From Actinomadura harenae (GTDB taxonomy: Bacteria > Actinomycetota > Actinomycetes > Streptosporangiales > Streptosporangiaceae), in contig NZ_RFFG01000032.1 in assembly GCF_003696215.1 (NCBI RefSeq), forward strand, positions 24,301 to 88,300: 64,000 nucleotides of DNA, read 5' to 3'. The notes below the pieces were generated by a model. That model did no database searches, was not told the origin of the DNA, and was given only the letters and a program-made list of their open reading frames with translations. Made by a program: the position numbers and the translations under genes. Shown piece by piece: positions 57,208 to 64,000 of this stretch (positions within the stretch are counted from its first letter, which is position 1; every line of letters begins with the position of its first letter).

Positions 57208-58254
57208 ATGCGCATCGGGATGGCCCTGAACTACTCGGGCGGCTTCAAGGAGACGGTCGCCGAGCTGGCCGACTATGAGAAGGCCGGCCTCGACATCGTC
57301 TACGTCGCCGAGGCGTACAGCTTCGACGCGGTGAGCCAGCTCGGCTACATCGCGGCGAAGACCGAGCGGCTGGAGATCGCGTCCGGCATCCTCCAGATCT
57401 ACTCCCGGACGCCGACCCTGATGGCGATGACCGCCGCCGGGCTCGACTACGTGTCCGAGGGCCGGTTCACGCTCGGCATCGGCGCGTCCGGGCCGCAGGT
57501 CATCGAGGGCTTCCACGGCGTCCCGTACACCGCGCCCCTCGGCCGGACGCGCGAGATCGTCGAGATCTGCCGCAAGGTGTGGCGGCGCGAGCGCCTCCAG
57601 CACGAGGGCAAGCACTACACCGTCCCGCTGCCCGAGGGGCAGGGCACCGGCCTCGGCAAGCCGCTGAAGATCATCAACCACCCGGTGCGCCCGGACATCC
57701 CCGTCCTCATCGCCGCGATCGGCCCGAAGAACGTCGAGATGACGGCCGAGATCGCCAACGGCTGGGAGCCGATCTTCTACCTCCCCGAGAAGGCCAAGGA
57801 CGTCTGGGGCGAGGCCCTCGCGGCGGGCAGGGCCAGGCGCGACCCCGCCCTCGGCGAGCTGGACGTCGTGGGCCAGGCGCACCTCGCCATCGGCGACGAC
57901 GTCCAGGACTTCCTGGAGTTCGGCCGCCCGATGGCCGCCCTCTACATCGGCGGCATGGGCGCCAAGGGCAAGAACTTCTACAACAACCTCTGCCGCCGCT
58001 ACGGCTGGGAGAAGGAGGCCGAGGAGATCCAGGACCTCTACCTCGCCGGGAAGAAGGACGAGGCCGCCGCGAAGGTCCCCTACGAGCTCCTCGAGAAGAT
58101 GTCCCTCATCGGTTCCGAGGGCCACGTCCGCGAGCGCCTGGCCGCCATGAAGGAGTCCGGCGTCACCACGCTGAACGTCGCCCCCATCGCCGGCGACCAC
58201 AAGGGCCGCCTCGCCCTGATCGAGAAGATCAAGAAGATGGCCGACGAGCTCTGA
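57208..58254 (+). CDS. LLM-class F420-dependent oxidoreductase
   Basis: This 348-residue protein has a luciferase-like monooxygenase barrel. It starts MRIGMALNYSGGFKETVAEL, with AEAYSFDAVSQLGYIAAKT, LEIASGILQIYSRTPTLMAMTAAGLD and FTLGIGASGPQVIEGFHG. These segments match the F420-dependent (mer/fgd-like) LLM group of actinobacteria, so it most likely oxidises or reduces a small substrate with F420. ATG 57208 is chosen because GGGAAGG lies 10 bases upstream. Tandem repeats and a hairpin follow the stop. Confidence 0.9.
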   Translation: MRIGMALNYSGGFKETVAELADYEKAGLDIVYVAEAYSFDAVSQLGYIAAKTERLEIASGILQIYSRTPTLMAMTAAGLDYVSEGRFTLGIGASGPQVIEGFHGVPYTAPLGRTREIVEICRKVWRRERLQHEGKHYTVPLPEGQGTGLGKPLKIINHPVRPDIPVLIAAIGPKNVEMTAEIANGWEPIFYLPEKAKDVWGEALAAGRARRDPALGELDVVGQAHLAIGDDVQDFLEFGRPMAALYIGGMGAKGKNFYNNLCRRYGWEKEAEEIQDLYLAGKKDEAAAKVPYELLEKMSLIGSEGHVRERLAAMKESGVTTLNVAPIAGDHKGRLALIEKIKKMADEL

Positions 58255-58257
58255 CCA

Positions 58258-58305
58258 CGCCCGTCCGAGCGCCCGTCCGAGCGCCCGCCTGAGCGTCCGT
58301 CCGAG
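58258..58305. repeat. Four tandem 12-base units
   Basis: The unit CGCCCGTCCGAG occurs exactly at 58258-58269 and 58270-58281, then with one or two changes at 58282-58293 and 58294-58305. It runs into the hairpin at 58302. Confidence 0.7.
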
Positions 58306-58332
58306 CGCCCGCCCATCTCGGGCGGGCGCTCG
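58302..58332 (+). terminator. 13-base perfect hairpin after the LLM gene
   Basis: CGAGCGCCCGCCC (58302-58314) pairs with 58320-58332 around ATCTC. No T-tract is present. The left arm is a continuation of the tandem repeat. Confidence 0.7.
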
Positions 58333-58405
58333 AGGACGCCCCGCCGGACGGCGTCGCGCCCTCGTGCGGGCCTCCCGCGCCACGCGCCCGCGATCTCCGA
58401 TGAAC

Positions 58406-58411
58406 TACAGT
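58406..58411 (+). promoter_or_regulatory. -10 box of a leaderless promoter (M24 peptidase)
   Basis: TACAGT lies 6 bases before the ATG at 58418. No ribosome site is visible. Confidence 0.5.
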
Positions 58412-58417
58412 CCGATC

Positions 58418-59497
58418 ATGGGTGAGAGACAACGCGAGCGCCGCCGGGCGCTGGCCGCGGCCGTCGAGGCCGCCGGGGCGGACGCGCTGCTGGTCACGCG
58501 GCTGGTCAACGTCCGCTACCTGACCGGGCTGAACAGCTCGAACGCCGCCGCGCTCATCCGCGTGGACGGCCCCGACCTGCTCTGCACCGACGGGCGCTAC
58601 GCCGGGACGGCCGAGAAGGTCGCGTCCGACATGGAGATCGTCGTCGACCGGAGCACCGACGGCACCCTCGTCGGCCTCGCCGCCGACGCCGGCGCGGAGA
58701 CCCTCGGCTTCGAGCCGCACGACCTCACCGTCGAGCGTCACGCCGAGCTCGCCGCGCTCGACCACGGCATCGCCTTCAAGCCGCTCGGCCACCTGGTCGA
58801 GGAGCTGCGCGTCGTCAAGGACGAGGGCGAGATCGACCTGCTGCGCCGGGCGTGCGAGATCACCGACGAGGCGTTCGAGGCGCTGCTGCCCTCGATCCGC
58901 CCGGGGATCACCGAGCGCTCCCTGGCGGTCGAGCTCGACCGCCACATGATCGACTTCGGCGCGGACGGCCTGGCGTTCGACACCATCGTCGCGTCCGGGC
59001 CGAACGGCGCGATCCCGCACCACTCGCCGGGCCCGCGCGAGCTGGCGTCCGGCGACCTGGTCACGATCGACTTCGGCGCGCTGGTCGGCGGCTACCACGC
59101 CGACATGACCCGCACCGTCGCGGTCGGCGAGCCCGCCGACTGGCAGCGTGAGCTGTACGAACTGGTCCGGCGCGCCCAGCGGGCCGCCGTGGAGGCGGCC
59201 GTCCCCGGGGCCGAGTACCGGGCGGTGGACGCCGCCGCCCGCGACATGATCACCGAGGCCGGGTTCGGCGACGACTTCCCCCACGGCCTCGGGCACGGCG
59301 TCGGGCTGGAGATCCACGAGGCCCCGCTCATGAGCCCCCGGACGACCGGTAAGCTGGTGGATCGAGTTCCGATCACCGCCGAGCCGGGGGTCTACCTCGC
59401 CGGCCGGGGCGGTGTCCGCATCGAGGACACGCTCGTGGCGCGGACGGGTGGGCCGGAGCTCCTCACCAAGACGACCAAGGACCTGCTCGTCCTCTAG
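58418..59497 (+). CDS. M24-family Xaa-Pro aminopeptidase/dipeptidase
   Basis: This 359-residue metallopeptidase has an N-terminal creatinase-like domain (NVRYLTGLNSSNAA) and a pita-bread catalytic domain. Metal ligands are Asp in VTIDFGALVGGYHADMTRT (two Asp), His in GHGVGLEIHEAP, Glu in ITAEPGVYL and Glu in VRIEDT. It removes N-terminal residues before proline or splits Xaa-Pro dipeptides. In actinobacteria this gene (often called pepQ) stands directly before efp, as here. ATG 58418 fits both the leaderless box and the family start; ATG 58400 is also in frame. Confidence 0.93.
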   Translation: MGERQRERRRALAAAVEAAGADALLVTRLVNVRYLTGLNSSNAAALIRVDGPDLLCTDGRYAGTAEKVASDMEIVVDRSTDGTLVGLAADAGAETLGFEPHDLTVERHAELAALDHGIAFKPLGHLVEELRVVKDEGEIDLLRRACEITDEAFEALLPSIRPGITERSLAVELDRHMIDFGADGLAFDTIVASGPNGAIPHHSPGPRELASGDLVTIDFGALVGGYHADMTRTVAVGEPADWQRELYELVRRAQRAAVEAAVPGAEYRAVDAAARDMITEAGFGDDFPHGLGHGVGLEIHEAPLMSPRTTGKLVDRVPITAEPGVYLAGRGGVRIEDTLVARTGGPELLTKTTKDLLVL

Positions 59498-59543
59498 CCG
59501 ACCCGGCGGACGAGGCGCGGTCCGCCCGACCGGGAGAACACCT

Positions 59544-60101
59544 GTGGCGACGACGAACGACCTGAAGAACGGCATGACGCTGAAGATGGACAACGGTCTC
59601 TGGACCGTTCAGGAGTTCCAGCACGTCAAGCCCGGCAAGGGCCCCGCGTTCGTCCGCACGAAGATCAAGAACGTCCTCACGGGCAAGATCATCGACAAGA
59701 CCTTCAACGCGGGCAGCAAGGTGGAGGTCGCCTCCGTCGACAAGCGGGACATGCAGTACCTGTACCGCGAGGGCGAGGACTTCATCTTCATGGACACCGA
59801 GACCTTCGAGCAGCCGCACATCTCGGCCGCCGTGGTCGGTGACGCCGCCAAGTACATGCTGCCGGAGCAGAAGGCGATGATCGCCTTCAACGACGGCAAC
59901 CCGCTCTACGTCGAGCTGCCCGCCGCCGTGGTCCTCCAGATCGCCGAGACCGAGCCCGGCCTCCAGGGCGACCGCTCCACCGGCGGCTCCAAGCCCGCCA
60001 CCCTGGAGACCGGCGCCCAGGTCAACGTCCCCCTGTTCGTCACCACGGGCGAGAAGATCAAGGTCGACACCCGTTCCGGCGAGTACCTCGGCCGGGCCTG
60101 A
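59544..60101 (+). CDS. efp: Elongation factor P
   Basis: EF-P frees ribosomes stalled at polyproline. The 185-residue protein has three beta domains: KOW-like ATTNDLKNGMTLKMD.., FQHVKPGKGPAFVRTKIKN with tip Lys32, and the C-terminal OB domain (PLFVTTGEKIKVDTRSGEYLGRA). The Pro-Gly-Lys-Gly tip is the unmodified-Lys type seen in actinobacteria. No modification genes are nearby. CGGGAGAA precedes the GTG at 59544. The stop overlaps the ATG of nusB (TGATG). Confidence 0.97.
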   Translation: MATTNDLKNGMTLKMDNGLWTVQEFQHVKPGKGPAFVRTKIKNVLTGKIIDKTFNAGSKVEVASVDKRDMQYLYREGEDFIFMDTETFEQPHISAAVVGDAAKYMLPEQKAMIAFNDGNPLYVELPAAVVLQIAETEPGLQGDRSTGGSKPATLETGAQVNVPLFVTTGEKIKVDTRSGEYLGRA

Positions 60102-60517
60102 TGGCCGCCAGGACCAAGGCGCGCAAACTCGCCCTGGACGTGCTGTTCGCGGCCGAGCTGCGCGAGGAGCTCCCCACCGAGGTGCTCGAGCAGCGCGGCC
60201 GCCCCAACCAGGGCGAGCTCGCCGAGTACCCGCACGCCGTGCGGATCATCGAGGGCGTGCAGGGGCACGCCGAGCGGATCGACGAGCTGATCGCGACCTA
60301 CGCGACCGGCTGGACCCTCGACCGCATGCCGGTCGTGGACCGCAACATCCTGCGCATGGGCCTGTTCGAGCTGCTCTGGGTGGACGACGTCCCGGACGGC
60401 GTCGCGGTCAGCGAGGCGGTGTCGCTCGCGACCGAGCTGTCCACCGACGAGTCCCCGCGCTTCGTCAACGGCCTGCTCGCCCGCATCCAGCAGCTGAAGC
60501 CGTCCCTGTCCATCTGA
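60101..60517 (+). CDS. nusB: Transcription antitermination factor
   Basis: NusB binds boxA RNA with NusE (S10) and helps antitermination on rRNA operons. The 138-residue all-helical protein has ARTKARKLALDVLFAAELR at the start, then WTLDRMPVVDRNILRMGLFELLW and the typical AVSEAVSLATELSTDESPRFVNGLLARI. Its ATG overlaps the efp stop, so the two are coupled. A hairpin follows. Confidence 0.97.
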   Translation: MAARTKARKLALDVLFAAELREELPTEVLEQRGRPNQGELAEYPHAVRIIEGVQGHAERIDELIATYATGWTLDRMPVVDRNILRMGLFELLWVDDVPDGVAVSEAVSLATELSTDESPRFVNGLLARIQQLKPSLSI

Positions 60518-60577
60518 GGGCGCCGTCCATCCGAGGGGCGCCGTCCTTCGGAGAGTCGTCCTGAGGGCCCGGCCTTC

Positions 60578-60602
60578 GGTCGCCGCCCGCGCGGGCGCGA
60601 CC
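60578..60602 (+). terminator. Hairpin after nusB
   Basis: GGTCGC pairs with GCGACC around the palindrome GCCCGC-GCGGGC, and neighbouring CCGG/CCGG bases extend it. It lies 60 bases after the nusB stop. Confidence 0.6.
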
Positions 60603-60683
60603 GGGCCGGTCCCAGGCGCTCCGGGACGGAAGCGGACGGCCCGTAAAAGACGATGCGGGCATGGAGAAGCGGTGTCCGGGGCC

Positions 60684-60689
60684 TAGGGT
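60684..60689 (+). promoter_or_regulatory. -10 box of a leaderless promoter (methyltransferase)
   Basis: TAGGGT lies 8 bases before the ATG at 60698, separated by GGGGGGAC. The G-run could also serve as a weak ribosome site. Confidence 0.45.
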
Positions 60690-60697
60690 GGGGGGAC

Positions 60698-61471
60698 ATG
60701 ACCGGTGAGAGGGGGGCGGCCGTGCCCGCCCAGCAGACCTGGCGGAACCGCGGTGGCGGCCGGGTGCGTGGCGCCGTCCTGTGGGACGTCCTGCGCGAGG
60801 TGCTCGGCCGTGTGGCCGGGCAGGGCCCGTGCGACGTGGTCGACGTCGGCGGCGGCACCGGCGGGTTCGCCGTGCCGCTCGCCGAGCTCGGCCACCGCGT
60901 GACCGTGGTGGACGCCAGCCCCGACGCGCTCGCCGCGCTCGAGCGGCGCGCCGCCGAGGCGGGCGTGACCGTCCACGCGCTCCAGGCCGACGCCGGCGAC
61001 CTGCCCGAGGTGCTCGGCGAGTCCTCCGCCGACCTGGTGCTGTGCCACAGCGTCCTGGAGTTCGTCGACGACCCGGCCGCCGTGATGCACGCCCTGACCC
61101 GGGTCGTGCGGCCCGGCGGGGCCGTCAGCGTCCTGGTCGCGGGCCGGATCGCCGCGGCGCTGCACCGGGCCACCGCGGGCCGCTTCGACGACGCCCGGCG
61201 GGTCCTGGACGACCCGGACGGCCGCTGGGGCGAGCACGACCGGATGCCCCGCCGCTTCACCCGCGAGTCCCTCGCCGAGCTGGCCGTCGGCGCGGGCCTC
61301 ACCGCCCGCGAGACGCACGGCGTCCGGATCTTCGCCGACCTGGTCCCGAGCGCCCTGCTGGACGACGCGGGCGCCGCCGAGGGCCTGGTCGCCCTGGAGC
61401 GCGCCGCGTCCGTCCACCCCGTCCTGCGGGAGCTGGCGACCCAGCTGCACCTGGTCGCCGAGCGCCCCTGA
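60698..61471 (+). CDS. Class I SAM-dependent methyltransferase
   Basis: This 257-residue protein has motif I VVDVGGGTGGFAVPLAEL, the acidic ribose-binding VVDASPDALAAL, and motif IV region LVLCHSVLEFVDDPAAVMHALTRVVRPGG. This matches the Methyltransf_11/25 group. The MPRRFTRESLAELAVGAGL segment and the C-terminal helices resemble SmtA-like and cobalt/phospholipid-type enzymes, but the substrate is open. The gene precedes dinB in many actinobacteria. Confidence 0.9.
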   Translation: MTGERGAAVPAQQTWRNRGGGRVRGAVLWDVLREVLGRVAGQGPCDVVDVGGGTGGFAVPLAELGHRVTVVDASPDALAALERRAAEAGVTVHALQADAGDLPEVLGESSADLVLCHSVLEFVDDPAAVMHALTRVVRPGGAVSVLVAGRIAAALHRATAGRFDDARRVLDDPDGRWGEHDRMPRRFTRESLAELAVGAGLTARETHGVRIFADLVPSALLDDAGAAEGLVALERAASVHPVLRELATQLHLVAERP

Positions 61472-61559
61472 CCGTACGCGACAGCCCGTGACCACATGTG
61501 ACCGCCTGGCCCCGTCCGTGCCGGGCGGACGGGGCGTCCGAGCTGTCGGAGCGGGCGTC

Positions 61560-61565
61560 TAGGTT
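61560..61565 (+). promoter_or_regulatory. -10 box of a leaderless promoter (dinB)
   Basis: TAGGTT lies 6 bases before the ATG at 61572. GGGGAC follows in the space between. Confidence 0.5.
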
Positions 61566-61571
61566 GGGGAC

Positions 61572-62849
61572 ATGAGCCGCAAGCAGCAGTTGCACCGGCC
61601 GGGGCCGCAGCCCGGCCCGCCGGGGGACGACACGGGCTGCTCGATCCTGCACGTCGACATGGACGCGTTCTTCGTGAGCGTCGAACTGCTCGACCGGCCG
61701 GACCTGCGCGGCCACCCGGTGGTCGTCGGCGGGCTCGGCGGACGGGGCGTGGTGTCGGCGGCGTCCTATGAGGCGCGCGAGTACGGCGTCCACTCGGCGA
61801 TGCCGATGTCGCGGGCGCGCCGCCTCTGCCCGCGCGCGGTGGTCCTGCCGCCCCGGCACGAGCGGTACACCGCGGTCTCCCGGGCAGTGTTCGAGATCTT
61901 CCGGTCGATGACCCCGCAGGTCGAGCCCCTCTCGGTGGACGAGGCGTTCCTCGACGTCGCGGGCGCCCGCAAGCTGTACGGGCGGCCCGCCGAGATCGCC
62001 CGGCTCATCCGCGAGAAGGTGTTCGAGCAGCAGGGCGTGACCTGCTCGGTCGGCGTCGCGCCCACCAAGTTCGTGGCGAAGCTGGCGTCCACCCGCTGCA
62101 AGCCGGACGGCCTCCTGGTCGTCCCGGCGGACGGCGTGGAGGAGTTCCTGCACGCCCTGCCCGTCGCGGCGCTCTGGGGCGTCGGAGAGCGCACGGAGCA
62201 GCAGCTGAACCGCCTGGGCCTGCGGACGGTCGGCCGGCTCGCCCAGGTCCCGCTCACGACCCTCCAGCGGGAGCTGGGCAACGCGCTCGGAAGCCACCTG
62301 CACGAGCTGGCCTGGGGCCGCGACCCGCGTCCGGTCGTCCCGGAGAGCGTCGACAAGAGCATCGGGGCCGAGGAGACCTTCGACACCGACATCGACGACC
62401 CGGACGAGATCCGCCGCGAGCTCCTGCGGCTCGCGGAGCGGGTCGGCGCGCGGCTGCGCGCGGGCGGGCACGCCGGGCGCACGGTCAGCGTGAAGCTCCG
62501 CGACGGCGACTTCAAGACGATCACCCGCGCGCGCACGCTCCGTGAGCCCACCGATCTCGCGAGAGTGATCTATGTCACAGCCTGCGAGCTGTATGAGGCC
62601 TCCGGCTGGGATCGGGTACGACTCCGGCTGGTGGGCGTCCGTGTGGAGAACCTCACGTCCGCCGACGACGTTCCGCGCCAGCTGGCCCTGGACGAACCGG
62701 AGACCGGCTGGCGTGAGGCGGAGCGTGTGATCGACCAGGTCACGAGCCGTTTCGGCCGCGGCGCGGTCCGTCCTGCCGCGCTCGTGCGGCGCGGTCCCGG
62801 CCGCCCCGCGGGCCGGGACGGGCGGGACAGCGGTGACGGGAGGGGATGA
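61572..62849 (+). CDS. dinB: DNA polymerase IV (Y family)
   Basis: This 425-residue translesion polymerase has catalytic acids Asp29 in LHVDMDAFF and Asp123/Glu124 in LSVDEAFLD. It has the finger motif AASYEAREYGVHSAM, the PTKFVAKLAS segment, the thumb WGVGERTEQQL and a little-finger domain. RQLALDEP near residue 375 is a possible beta-clamp motif. The N-terminus is 20 residues longer than Escherichia coli Pol IV and the C-terminus ends in a basic Gly/Arg tail. No LexA box is obvious in the short upstream space. Confidence 0.94.
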   Translation: MSRKQQLHRPGPQPGPPGDDTGCSILHVDMDAFFVSVELLDRPDLRGHPVVVGGLGGRGVVSAASYEAREYGVHSAMPMSRARRLCPRAVVLPPRHERYTAVSRAVFEIFRSMTPQVEPLSVDEAFLDVAGARKLYGRPAEIARLIREKVFEQQGVTCSVGVAPTKFVAKLASTRCKPDGLLVVPADGVEEFLHALPVAALWGVGERTEQQLNRLGLRTVGRLAQVPLTTLQRELGNALGSHLHELAWGRDPRPVVPESVDKSIGAEETFDTDIDDPDEIRRELLRLAERVGARLRAGGHAGRTVSVKLRDGDFKTITRARTLREPTDLARVIYVTACELYEASGWDRVRLRLVGVRVENLTSADDVPRQLALDEPETGWREAERVIDQVTSRFGRGAVRPAALVRRGPGRPAGRDGRDSGDGRG

Positions 62850-62995
62850 GGCGGATGCCGAGATGAACGGGAGAGGGTCCGCGGTCGGCCGTTCGCTTTC
62901 GTTGATCTGTCCTGGCTCGTATTCTGGGCATATCACCGTTGAGGTTCTCGTCCTGCATCGGAAACCCCGTCGCGGGGCTGTCGTTGGGAGGCGCC

Positions 62996-63394
62996 GTGCC
63001 GCTCTCTGATCACGAGCAGCGCATGCTCGACCAGATCGAGCAGGCGTTGTACGCCGAGGATCCGAAGTTCGCCCATGCGGTGCGCTCCACGAGTCCTCAG
63101 GTGCACTACAAGCGCCAGATGATCAAGGCCGCGGTGGGCTTCGCCGTGGGTGTCGCCGCCCTGATGGCCGGGCTCGTGGCCAACGCGGGGGCGATCACCA
63201 TCGCCGTCAGCGTGGCCGGTTTCCTGCTCATGGTCGCCTGCTGTGTCTGGGCGCTCACGAGCTGGAAGCGCATGACCGGCATCGCCGAGCCGTCCGCTCG
63301 CGGCCGCCGCTCCGGCTCCGGGGGCCGTCCGGCCCGCGCGGGCTTCATGGAGCGCATGGAGGAGCGCTGGCGCCGCCGCACCGAGGAGCGCTGA
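62996..63394 (+). CDS. DUF3040 membrane protein
   Basis: This 132-residue protein matches DUF3040, restricted to actinobacteria. It has the conserved PLSDHEQRMLDQIEQALYAEDPKFAHAVR opening, two membrane helices (FAVGVAALMAGLVANAG and AVSVAGFLLMVACCVWAL), and an Arg-rich cytoplasmic tail. The function is unknown; the gene often adjoins dinB and the cell-division cluster. GTG 62996 is set by GGAGG at five bases upstream and by the family opening. The frame further upstream is not used. Confidence 0.9.
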   Translation: MPLSDHEQRMLDQIEQALYAEDPKFAHAVRSTSPQVHYKRQMIKAAVGFAVGVAALMAGLVANAGAITIAVSVAGFLLMVACCVWALTSWKRMTGIAEPSARGRRSGSGGRPARAGFMERMEERWRRRTEER

Positions 63395-63468
63395 CCCGCC
63401 CGACCCCGCCCGCGCACACCCCCCAGCGCGCGAGGCGGGTCACCCCCTGCCCCGCCTGACCCCCCGCC

Positions 63469-63496
63469 ACGCGCCTCATCCCCTGAGGCGCGTTTT
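63469..63496. terminator. Rho-independent terminator between convergent genes
   Basis: ACGCGCCTCA (63469-63478) pairs perfectly with TGAGGCGCGT (63484-63493) around TCCCC and is followed by TTTTCGTTT. It is the clearest intrinsic terminator in the window. It lies between the DUF3040 and transglutaminase genes. Confidence 0.85.
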
Positions 63497-63603
63497 CGTT
63501 TCCCCGCGCTGCCCCGCCCCCGCCCAGCCCCCGCCCGCCCGCGTGCGCGGGCCGGTGACCGCTATCGGACGCCTTCTGACATGCGGAGTGCGGGCGGGGC
63601 GGG

Positions 63604-63999
63604 TCAGCCGGGCTTCTTGGGGAGGAAGGCGCGGACGCGGGCGACGAGGCGGGCCAGGGCGTGTTCGGCCCGTCCGGTGGCCAGGGCGGTCCGCTCGCTC
63701 GCGACACGGGCGGCGTCGCGGGCCTCGGCGACGGTGGACGCGGGGATCAGCCGGGCCCGCCAGCGCGTGGCCGCCGTCGCGGACGCGGCGAACGCCGACC
63801 GCATCGTGCGGACGTCGGCGCGGAGCAGGTCCGCGGCCGGCGGGGTCCGGTCCGCCGGGGCGTAGCGGGCGAGCTCCTCGGCGCGGGCGATGCGGCTCAG
63901 CGCGGACGCGGCCGGGTCGTCCAGGCCGAGCAGGTCGCCCAGGCGCCGGGCCGTCGCGCGCGGGGTCTCGCTGGACGGCCAGGCGACGCCGTGGTCGAG
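63604..63999 (-). CDS. TgpA-type transglutaminase, C-terminal part (runs off the right edge)
   Basis: The minus-strand frame is open from the window edge to the stop at 63604, giving about 131 residues. The segment SETPRATARRLGDLLGLDDPAAS, ARAEELARYAPAD, then a helical region ending RVRAFLPKKPG, is the DUF4129-like cytoplasmic tail of TransglutaminaseTgpA-domain membrane proteins. These usually lie next to dinB, DUF3040 and mraZ in actinobacteria. The match is by pattern and gene neighbourhood, so moderate. The start lies outside the window. Confidence 0.7.
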   Translation of the reverse strand, partial: LDHGVAWPSSETPRATARRLGDLLGLDDPAASALSRIARAEELARYAPADRTPPAADLLRADVRTMRSAFAASATAATRWRARLIPASTVAEARDAARVASERTALATGRAEHALARLVARVRAFLPKKPG

Positions 64000-64000
64000 G

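Overview
The window is very GC-rich actinobacterial DNA. Third codon positions are almost always G or C, GTG and TTG starts are common, and many start codons lie 6-8 bases after a TAnnnT box, as in leaderless actinobacterial transcripts. XRE/DUF397 regulator pairs, an F420-type luciferase-like oxidoreductase, an MMPL exporter, DUF3040 and the aroC-aroK-aroB-aroQ / pepQ / efp / nusB block suggest a filamentous actinomycete, probably Actinomadura or another member of the Thermomonosporaceae. The genus is an inference from gene content, not from a search.

Layout. 0-8.4 kb: start of a response regulator (left edge), MMPL exporter, a TetR repressor divergent from a small NAD(P)-binding reductase with two operator-like dyads between them, a carbon-nitrogen hydrolase, and an ABC exporter (ATPase plus ABC-2 permease) followed by a DesK/DesR-like two-component pair. 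8.4-21.5 kb: mostly single-gene enzymes and regulators: carboxylesterase, secreted protein plus membrane-anchored hydrolase, aminotransferase, secreted GH31 glycosidase, SseB-like protein, A24 peptidase, PhyH-like oxygenase, VOC protein plus TipA-like MerR regulator, Lrp regulator and aldo/keto reductase.

21.5-26 kb is an accessory stretch: an XRE (WhiJ-like) regulator with a broken frame, two DUF397 proteins (one with a duplicated N-terminal half), a quinone-oxidoreductase-like gene with a perfect operator, two small lipoproteins (one with a broken leader) and a membrane/coiled-coil protein. 26-31.4 kb: an ECF41-type sigma factor with a reductase partner, RsgA GTPase, GNAT, a possible orphan immunity protein and a DUF899 protein. 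31.4-32.5 kb has no gene I can support and holds the remains of a type I-E-like CRISPR array with four recognisable repeats and no cas genes. 32.5-39.4 kb: secreted RCC1 propeller, small secreted protein, orphan ribbon-helix-helix protein, EF-hand protein, methyltransferase, DUF2252 and an AraC/reductase divergent pair.

39.4-50.7 kb: a cobalamin riboswitch in front of metE, a fused ABC exporter, a transmembrane Ser/Thr kinase with a Gly-Gly-Ser linker, an APC permease, a DUF2332 protein and a secreted M28 peptidase. 50.7-60.5 kb: the shikimate operon aroC-aroK-aroB-aroQ, then a 4 kb block (ArsR plus MFS exporter under a 21-bp perfect inverted repeat; TetR divergent from an enoyl-CoA hydratase-like gene; LLM oxidoreductase), then M24 peptidase, efp and nusB. 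60.5-64 kb: methyltransferase, DNA polymerase IV, DUF3040 protein and the 3' end of a TgpA-type transglutaminase gene.

I do not see one complete, clearly new multi-gene system. The strongest leads are the decayed CRISPR array, the 21.5-26 kb XRE/DUF397/lipoprotein island with two homopolymer-associated frame breaks, and a repeated ATGA-N6-TCAT operator motif found at three places. No tRNA or rRNA gene and no insertion sequence was recognised.
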